Positions 56,401 through 64,000 of a DNA stretch of 64,000 nt are shown here, in pieces; the stretch's first letter is position 1; each line of letters starts with the position of its first letter. The notes below the pieces were generated by a model. The model was given only the letters and a program-made list of their open reading frames with translations. It made no database searches and was not told where the DNA came from. Source of the stretch: Lineolata rhizophorae. Its lineage: Eukaryota > Ascomycota > Dothideomycetes > Lineolatales > Lineolataceae. The stretch is taken from contig MU001672.1 in NCBI GenBank assembly GCA_010093515.1, positions 1,415,556 to 1,479,555 of the forward strand, read 5' to 3'. The position numbers and the translations under genes were made by a program.

Positions 56401-57431
56401 GGCGATGACGAGGCGGTGGATACAGTTGCGCTTGTTTAGGTCGTCTTCCTCATCCAAGGACACGATGAGCGGAAGGAGGTTCTTAATGCAGTTCTTTGCC
56501 CTGCACGATATGGATCGCTGTAGCAGGTTGAGTAGGAACTTTTGGTACGAAGTCCGGACCGCATCTTCATCCGAATTGGCTTCGTTGAGCAGCTGCGTCA
56601 GCATCGGCGCGTCGTCCGACCTGATGGACTGCTCGATGCCATCGAGAAGGCTGGACGGCACGTTCAAGACGGCCTTGGACGAGACGGTGCGCAGCGACGC
56701 GGTCGAGTGCACGGATCCGGTATCGTCGAAAGTCTTGGCCTCGCCGAGCGCCGACAGCCAATCGTTGATGTTCTTCATGTCATGGGATAGCTTGGTGTTT
56801 GTGGCAAAGGCCTTCGGGTACACCTTGAGCGCTAGGTAGCGCTGCTGGGCGCACAGGGCCGGGATCTTCTTGTCAAGCTTTTTGGTGATCTTGACGAAGC
56901 CACGACGGTTGACCTCTCCGTACCATTGTAGCTTGCGTAGCTGGCCACGCAACTCGAGCAGCGCCCCCATGAGGTCCTCGGCCTCGTCCTTGTCCAACCC
57001 TTCCGGGATGTTGATGGACCGGCCATAGCGATCGTGGAGCAGCTTCAGCCTCCGCGCCACCTCCGAGTACTTCTTATTGTAGAAGCCGTCGACGTCTTCG
57101 ATGTTGCGGTCAAGCGAGTAGTAGAATTCTATAGTGAAGCATTAGTGGCAACGGTCCACCGCCATTTTTCCCCACCACTCAGCCTCCATTGAGCCACAGC
57201 ATTGGCCGAGCGGAGGAGGACGAGCGGCGGGAGAAAGAATGGGGCTTCCCCGTCTTCTGCAGGCACAAACAACACTAACAACAACGTGGGCTGACCAGCT
57301 AGATCAACACTGCCTCCTCTGTTGACGACTTCCGCGGCGGATTTGATCAGCTTCTTCAGGCCCTTGTAATTAATGTAGTTGGCCGCCCACTCCGGGACTT
57401 CGTTCCGAGGAAGGTTGTGACCAAACTTCAT
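53444..57431 (-). CDS. pho81: PHO81/NUC-2-type SPX-ankyrin-GDPD regulator of phosphate starvation
   Basis: Homologue of yeast Pho81 and Neurospora NUC-2, which sense phosphate or inositol pyrophosphate and restrain the cyclin-CDK that inactivates the PHO4/NUC-1 activator. It has 1231 aa in three exons: 57431-57296, 57128-53869 and 53743-53444. The SPX domain starts the protein (MKFGHNLPRNEVPEW, YINYKGLKKLIK) and continues after the first intron with FYYSLDRNIEDVDGFY and LRKLQWYGEVNRRGFVKI, including the Lys/Tyr cluster that binds the ligand. Ankyrin repeats span about residues 370-600 (DSYGRLPLHYAAQYG, GFAPLHLSVIGGYP, GETALHVAARFGH). A glycerophosphodiester-phosphodiesterase-like domain lies at about 815-1175 (VIGHRGLGKN, YVEFDVQLTKDHVPVIYHD, NVEMKYP). 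The last intron ends with a T-rich tract directly before TAG. Its promoter carries a CACGTG box and a trinucleotide repeat. Confidence 0.95.
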
Positions 57432-57451
57432 AGTTGCCGGTAGGGCAAGGA

Positions 57452-57453
<2 letters not shown>

Positions 57454-57510
<57 letters not shown>
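57454..57510. repeat. (GTA)19 microsatellite in the pho81 leader
   Basis: Nineteen uninterrupted GTA units, read as TAC on the gene strand. The run lies 23-79 bases before the pho81 ATG, so it is very likely in the 5' untranslated leader. It contains no ATG. Confidence 0.95.
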
Positions 57511-57511
<1 letters not shown>

Positions 57512-57565
57512 CAGTGGTAGTGATAGGAGCGGCGGTGGCGGCGCGTTGCTATGCGCCCTCCCTTG

Positions 57566-57571
57566 CACGTG
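57566..57571. promoter_or_regulatory. CACGTG box upstream of pho81
   Basis: GCACGTG lies about 135 bases before the pho81 ATG. CACGTG is the core site of PHO4/NUC-1-type bHLH regulators, and yeast PHO81 is itself a Pho4 target. The hexamer also occurs elsewhere in the window, so this is suggestive only. Confidence 0.35.
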
Positions 57572-60500
57572 AAGCAGCGAGTGGAGTAGGTTTGGCGTGG
57601 GAGCAGGCGCTCTACCAATGGCACAAAGCGGTAGCAGGGCGCAAGAAGCGTGGGTAGCGAGAAAAAGAGAAAAGAGGGGGAAAAAGCAACGAAAAGAAAA
57701 AGAGAGTGTTAGATCTAGGTGCTCCTTTTTCGTTCTCTCTCCCTCTCTCTCTCGCTCGGCCGCGTAGACGCAGGGGTGTCACTAATGCACCGCCAGCGGG
57801 TTGACTGTTACTGAGCGGCAGATCTCAAGCGCACACGCACGGCGGCAACGGGAGAGAAGATGCGGGCGGGCGTGGCGGGCGCAAGCAAAGCCATGCGTGA
57901 GGAGGGCGGTAGGACAGGTAGGCGAGTAGGTATGTAGGCGGATAATCAAGCAGAAGCTGCGGGTGAAGCAAAAGCTAGGGCCCCAGCCGCCAAGAGCAAC
58001 GTGGGAGCTTCCGTCGGCTGTGAGAGGCTCTCTGAGGCCGCGTTGTTGTGTGGGGTTCCTGAACAAAGGGATCGCGGGAACTGGGGGTGAGTCTGGGAGA
58101 TGGTCGGCGCTCGTGGGCGGTTCGACGTCGCCCGTTGGCCAGGACGGCTTCGCGGAGGAGAGGAGCCCGGAGCACACAGGCGGGAGCGAGCGTGCGCAGA
58201 GCAAAGCCGGCCGGCCGCGCGCCAGGGAGGAAGGGTTCCTATAAACACGCCCGGCCAGGCCGCCGCCGCCGTCCGTCAGTCGCAGGCCGTGCAGGAAGAC
58301 TCTGAGCCAGCGACGCCGCTCGCTAACCAACGGCGCCAGCGACGCGCGCGAATCGGTCGGTCCACAAGTCGCTACGCGCCCCCGCCTGCGCCAAGCGTGG
58401 AGATCCGGGGGGAGGCAAGGAGGAAGGACGAGCAGCAGGACGGAAGAGTTTGTTCGGTCGCACGCGGGGTGCTTTGGTTGGGGGGCGGCAGGGCGGCGAG
58501 GGGCTGGCGGGTGGTGGGCGGAAGGACTGCGTATATGTGCCTTCTGGGATGCTGCAGAGGCTTTAGCCGTACCTGACCGTCAAGACGTCAGTCGGTCCCG
58601 TCGTCAAAAGCGGCGGGCGCCGGCGGCTTCGGCCACTAAGTCGGCAGCTCACCACCGGCCCTACCACCGGCCCTGTGCCTCCTGCGTAGTCGCCCCACGG
58701 GCTGGCTCGGTACTTTCTGCGTAGTATACGTCCCTGGGGGCCGAAAAAAGATTAGGGATTGTTGGAGCTCGACGCGACCTCGTCCCCACATACCCGAACC
58801 ATCAGCGAGCGACAAACGGCTTCTTCTTCTTTTCTTTTTTTTTTTTCCTGCATGTGGCCCTCCGAGAGATCTGTTCATCGTGATTTGCCGGCCCCAACAT
58901 TCACTCCATTGCTTCCGCCCGGGGCAAAGAAGCGCCAAACCGCTCGCCCCAACAGTCCGTCCCGCGTCTGCTCGACTCTCATCCCGAGCCGTCGATAGCC
59001 AGATCCAGTGGACCGCAACGAGATAGGACGCCGACGCGAGCTTATCGTCGCGCCAAGACAAACTGCGCGCCTTGTCCCGCGGTCTCCCACGCCTCCCGTC
59101 TTGCCCTCAGCTACGTAGTCTCGTCGTCTCCTCTCGTCTCCTCTCGCGCGCATGCCCCCCCCGCATCCACCGACCGCAAACGCGCCGCCCCCCCCTTCCC
59201 ATTGCAGCTCCAAGTGGATCCCACGCATTTCTTTCCGGCCTATTAAAAAAAGGCAGGCTGCGTAGGTGAAGAAATGGAAATGAATAGAGCGGGCGCATCT
59301 CGCACCGCGCCTCTGGTGTGCGTCGCCGACGCCTCGCTCCGGAGGAGACGCCGCGACCAATGACGTCGGTGCCGACGTAGGGGGGGGGTGTGCCCGCTCG
59401 GTGGGCCCAGCCCCTGTCGAGCGAGCACTTACCTACGTAGATACAGGCCTTTCGCACTTATCCGCGTAGGCACCTACATGTGTACGTAGTATGTAGTGGG
59501 AGCAGCGTGGCAGCGTAAGTCGTCGAGAGCTTGACTGCTCTGTTGTGAGTGGCGCAAAGGCGATTGCTCATTCGTGCTCCGTCTCCCAGGTCGCCAGCGC
59601 CCGAGTAACGATCAAGTCAGACCGCCGCTTCCGACGCTGAAAATAGAAAAGGGCGCGCGAGGCGTCCAATTGCTTGGTTGCTTGGTTGCTTCTGCATGCC
59701 CCCTTTGGGCCTTTTTCGATCTTGTCCCACCGCCGCGATGCCTGCGCACGAGTCATGCCCCGATTGACATCTCGCACGCACAACAGGAACGTTCTGCTGC
59801 CTGGCTCAGATTGAAAGTTTGTTCTTTTTTCGCGACACTCGAAGCTCAAGAACGATCAGAACCCGCGAGGCCAGCGAGGAAGAACGCGGCAGGTTTGGCT
59901 AGGGCCGGAGCACCTCGACGAAAGCCCACAGACGGACGCATCCACCGCCGCGTGAGAAGACCAGCCCAGCCCAGCTGCCCGCGAAGAGCGTCGAGAACCC
60001 AGACGGGCGCACTCTCCCGATCGAGCAACTGAGCACGCGACGCGGGTGGCGGCGCGCACAAAAACCGCCTCCGTGCCCTAATTGGCTGGCCGCGCGACAC
60101 GCCTTCGTGAACGCGCCTCCACAAAAGGCGGGGCAGAGGCACGAGACCAGTACGGGTACCTTCTCTGGGTGCACGCTCGAGCAATACGTACATGGCCGAG
60201 CAGGGGCGCCAGCGCGCTACGGTTAAGGTCGCTCGTGGACGCGCGACCCGTGCCGTGCGTCCTACTGCGAGGCATCGTGACTTGGCCGATGCTGATTTAC
60301 CGCCTCACGATGCGCCTTGTCTACCTTGGAAAGCGAGCATTGCTATGTACGGAATGTCATATGTAGTCCTCTCCCGCTCCCTGAACCCACCTGACAATCC
60401 TCTATTAAACCTGGATGCTATATGCAAGAATTGAAAAGTGGTTTTGCAGGGGACACGGTGGTGGTAATCATGAGTCGCATGCAGGACGTCTCGAGATCTA

Positions 60501-60840
60501 GCTACCCAATGACCAGTTTTGTGAAATTGGACAAGAGAAAAAGGTACCAAAAAGAAAGCGCCCACCGAGGCAATGAAATGGCACCAACAATGTCCCAGTC
60601 TTGCTCCGATCAGAGCAAGAAGAGACAAGAAATAATGCCCCTTCTGGGCTTCGTTTTGGGGGGTCAAGGCCCTGTCGGCACCCAATGTTGCACGACAGCC
60701 AGCAGAACAGCCTCCACCAATAGCCACCTGACCAAGTCGACAACTGCCGCCCCTCCTTAACCAGGCCGAACAACGCTGACAGCAGCGCTCTCAGCCCCGG
60801 ATGCGGCAACGAAATCCCCCATGCGCAGTCTCATCCCGGA
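57572..60840. other. Long GC-rich spacer upstream of pho81
   Basis: About 3.3 kb, promoter side of pho81 and 3' side of the chitin deacetylase. It is GC-rich with CT/AG-rich tracts (57730-57760, about 59100-59170) and a TACGTAG-rich stretch at 59430-59495. Many overlapping frames on both strands are Arg/Pro-rich and carry no domain. Confidence 0.45.
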
Positions 60841-62443
60841 TCAGAGGCAAGTGCCAAAATCCGGCTGGCAGCCCGTGCCGCAATAGTCGAAGGTGGACCC
60901 ACTTTGCAAAGCGCCGACTCGTCAGCATCAAACAACACCAACCTTGCCTTTCCAATTCTTCCAGCACAAATGTACGCACGCCCGCATAAGGAAAGGGTGT
61001 TTACGCTACTCACCACCACCCGTGCTGCGAGCAGCAGTCCCCCCACATGGACGACTCGCACGTCCATCCCGCGTCCTCTCCGCACGACGCGTCCTGGCTG
61101 ACGTTGTCTGGCTGCTGCGGCGCGTTCGAGGGCTCCGCCGGCGCGGGGGCGTCCGGGTCGCGGTACCAGTTCTCGGCCGGGTCGCCGAGGCACTCGCCCA
61201 CCGTCACCGGCTGGAACCCCTGCGCCAGCAGCGTCTCGAGCATGTACGCCGTCAGGTTGTACGCCGTCTGCTCGTGGATGTCGTGGCTAATGACGAGCCA
61301 GTCGTCTTCGGCCGCCGAGCTATCCAGCACCGAGTTGTCGAAGTTGTCCTTGGCATTTTGGATCGTCTCTGGCGTCGTGTTGTCGTAGTCTGTAAAGGGT
61401 TGCAAAAGGCCGAGCTTCGGTTAGCAGGTGAGACGCCGGAAATGAATTGGTTACAATGGCTAGACGGGAGGGCAAACGCACCGTCGGTGTCAAGGTCAAA
61501 GTAGACGACATGGTATCCTAGATCGGCCATGTCGGATTCGCAGCCGGACTCAGCCGTGCAGCTCGAATACGGCGGCCGCATGTACGTCGGGAAAACGCCG
61601 AGGACGTTGACGAGCGCGATTTCGTTGTAGATCATCTGGTCGTGCCGCATCTCGGCCGTGACGGCGCTCAGGTCCTCGTGCGACCACGTGTGGCTAGCGA
61701 TCTGGTGGCCCTCATCGTACATGCGCCGTAGCACGTCGCCCCAAGGGTATTCGTCGTCATCGATTTCGCCCTTGCCATTGTTGTTGCCGCAAACGAAGAA
61801 GGTGGCCTTGGCGTCGTACTCCGCCAGCACGTCGAGCACGTGTTCCGTGTATTGATCCGGGCCGTCGTCGTACGTAAGAGCGATCACCCCAGGGTTCTAA
61901 AACAATGATTCAGCGACCTGACTTGTGTTTGGCCAAGAAGCCGGAGAATTCGACATACGGTGCAGCTGTAGATACCAGCCCCGCCGTAGAAAACGCTGCC
62001 AATCTTCGCGCGCTCAACGTTTTCAGTCGTCTCTCCCGAAGGCACGTCCCATGTATCGCATCCCGAACCGTACTCAAACTGACATTGCGGACTCCAACAG
62101 TACTCATAGCCCAATCCGCACCAGCCCTAGGGATCAACGAGTTAATATAGCCATCCAACGTTGTCGTCCTGGGTCAGCTCACCTCTTCAGAGCAGCAGTA
62201 GCCCTCGGCGCATTCTCCATCATCAGGTCCGCATGGGCCATCTGTATTGTCTTCCTGGCGTCTCACTTTCGCGCCTTGGCCCGCCATAGAGCCAATTGCT
62301 GCCAACCTCTTCGCATCTCCGCCTCTCGACTTGAGAGACTTAATTGCATCCCGCCCGAGCAGTCGAGGCCCTCGGTATCCATGTGCCTCAACGAGGACGG
62401 GCACGATGGCTGCCCAAGCCGCAACAAGCGCTCCGCTTCGCAT
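60841..62443 (-). CDS. Secreted chitin deacetylase (CE4) with two CBM18 modules
   Basis: Polysaccharide deacetylase converting chitin to chitosan at the cell surface or wall. It has 426 aa in five exons: 62443-62183, 62126-61959, 61896-61482, 61389-61014 and 60901-60841. The ATG at 62443 gives a signal peptide (MRSGALVAAWAAIVPVLVEA). A cysteine-rich chitin-binding module (CBM18) follows at about residues 72-115 (CGPDDGECAEGYCCSEE|GWCG). The NodB domain runs from about 144 to 340, with motif 1 TYDDGP (base and metal Asp), motif 2 SHTWSH (metal His pair) and motif 3 RPPYSS, all intact. A second CBM18 closes the protein (WTCESSMWGDCCSQHGW|CG...YCGTGCQPDFGTCL), completed by a 61-nt last exon. Binding modules at both ends would hold the enzyme on chitin during wall remodelling or host-plant contact. 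Confidence 0.93.
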
Positions 62444-64000
62444 TGTCACCTCCGCTCACCCCCCAACGTAGATTAAGAAATTATGAGAAGAATGGGAGGG
62501 AGAAGGAGAGCTAGGTCGAAGCAGCCTGGCTCGAACGAAAGTGAATACGGGACTGAACGAGCGACCCGCTCCCCACTTCAATGGAGAGCAACTGAGCGAC
62601 CAACCCAATAAAAAGGCGGGAGGTTGGGTGGGCAAAGGCGGAGATAAAAACGGAAGCTGATCCAATACTACCTTATCACATTTTCAGTTCCTCCCTATAT
62701 GCGCGCGCACAGCCATTTGGTAAAGCCCCCCCTTTTTCCGCGTACCCCCGGAACGGCGCGATACAAATCGACCCCGGTTTGTAAATGAAGTCAAACAAGG
62801 AAGCGAGCCGCACCCATGAAGAGGCATTACCCGAACAGTACAGAAGGTTCTCCAGCGCGCGCGTCGACCCCGAATGGTCGAGAGAGAAAGCCGCCAGCGA
62901 TGCGGCTCCTCAGGAGACGAAGCATGTCGGAGTCTGCAAGCCATGCCGCAACGGAAGGCGTTTAGCGAGTCCGAAAGGTCCGTATCCAGAAAGGCCTAAG
63001 AGAAGGACAAGAAACGGAGTCTACGAGGGAGACCGTCGACTGGGCTCGGCAGCGTGGGCGCGCGGCCAATGGCGTGGCGTCGGCGCTGCGGATGCTCGTG
63101 GGTTGTGGCCGTTTAGTGCGCTGCCGAGTTAATATGTATAGATTGCGAGCAGACAGCCCCGCGAGCACCAAGCTTTCTAAACGACGAGGGGGGCCCTTGA
63201 CATCCGTTCCCACAGCGCCACTATATCGATTTATTTGGTGGTTTGCAGAAAAATCGATGGCGTGGAAAGGACGTTCCTTTGCGTTCTGGAAGCGCGTCAT
63301 TGCGAGATGGGAGAGGACCTTACGTCTGCCGTGCCACTCTTAACTGTCGTAGCAAGGTCACGCTCAGTGAGACTCGCATTCTGGAAGCCCATGGCACATC
63401 AAGGAAAATAGACAATTGAAAGGGGACTTGTTCCGAGGCTGCAGCTGGTGACCACCTCGTGCAGTCGTGGCCGGAACTCGGCTCTTGGCATAACTGCCGA
63501 ACCGGAGTGTGTCAGCTCTCCGAAGTAGAGCGACCTCGTGTCTCCAGCACCCGACGCGCATCCTATTGCCGCGAAAAGCGAAAGTACACTTTCGCGCCGG
63601 AATTGTTCCCGCCGCAGCGGCGCTGACCACCACTCATCAAAAAATGCCGTACGACAGATGGGGACGGCGAGGGTACATCAAAAGAAGTGGTGAGCGAGCA
63701 GGTCTCCGCCAGCGCGCCCTGCGAACCGCCTTTAGGATGTTACATTAAACGCCTGCGAATATTCCGGGCAACCTGCTGGAGGATTTTCACGTGGTGCTTT
63801 CGCCTCTCCGCAACACATGGTCAGCCCTGTCAGCTCGTTTTGCACTCGGCTAAAAGATGCCGAGAATCATCTAAAATTGTGGGCATTCAAGCATTCATAG
63901 TTTTTGTTTCCATTACTAGACGAGGAAAGACGGATGCCACTCTCCGAGTCTTTCGTCTACAGCAATAGGACAGTTTCTATCAACGGAAATGGCACTATAG
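62444..64000. other. Promoter of the chitin deacetylase and right edge of the window
   Basis: About 1.56 kb. The part next to 62443 should hold the deacetylase promoter; no clear TATA box was found. A 115-residue frame at 62785-63132 (plus) starts with ATG but has no domain and an arginine-rich, shadow-like composition, so I do not call it a gene. Confidence 0.45.

Noticed and set aside
57370-57624. Tyrosine-run frame across the GTA repeat as an upstream ORF of pho81
   Set aside because: It opens with GTG rather than ATG, and the tyrosine run is just the TAC repeat read in frame.
62785-63132. 115-codon plus-strand frame with an ATG
   Set aside because: Arg-rich, with no domain, homologous feel or splice context; likely chance.

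Overview
The window is nuclear DNA of a filamentous ascomycete, most likely a Sordariomycete. The evidence is short GT-AG introns (mostly 49-125 nt), a Zn2Cys6 regulator, the two-subunit fungal ATP-citrate lyase encoded by a divergent gene pair, a NUC-2/PHO81-type SPX-ankyrin-GDPD protein and a chitin deacetylase with CBM18 modules. The order or genus cannot be decided from the sequence. I recognise 20 protein genes and one decayed tyrosine-recombinase gene. No tRNA, rRNA, CRISPR array or bacterial-type operon is visible. Exon borders were set by hand from splice signals and by checking that reading phase is kept.

Region A (about 0.75-16.5 kb) is a compact eight-gene accessory cluster: an MFS sugar-type transporter, a SnoaL/NTF2-like protein, an FAD monooxygenase, an aldehyde dehydrogenase, an NmrA-like protein, an O-methyltransferase, a second FAD monooxygenase paralogous to the first, and a Zn2Cys6 transcription factor. 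Together they look like a small pathway that hydroxylates, oxidises and O-methylates an aromatic or polyketide-like compound and moves it across the membrane. No PKS, NRPS or terpene synthase lies inside the window. Either the substrate comes from elsewhere or the core gene lies to the left.

Region B (17-27.3 kb) holds single-copy cellular genes: a METTL4-like MT-A70 adenine methyltransferase, UPF3 (nonsense-mediated decay), a PPG1-type PP2A-like phosphatase with an inserted linker, and an uncharacterised, probably mitochondrial membrane protein.

Region C (27.3-35.7 kb) is gene-poor and accessory in character: a DUF7924-family gene, and facing it the relic of a DUF3435 tyrosine recombinase (Crypton / Starship-captain superfamily) with several in-frame stops and shifts. 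Two stacked inverted repeats lie just upstream of the relic.

Region D (35.7-62.5 kb) is again conserved: a membrane-anchored histidine-phosphatase-like protein that has lost the catalytic RHG motif; acl1 and acl2 back to back around a 2.2 kb shared promoter, supplying cytosolic acetyl-CoA; a large, probably mitochondrial PPR-like protein divergent from a CZIB (DUF866) gene that uses a GC-AG intron; the phosphate-starvation regulator pho81/nuc-2; and a secreted chitin deacetylase. Long GC-rich spacers separate these genes, and many long antisense open frames there are only codon-bias shadows.
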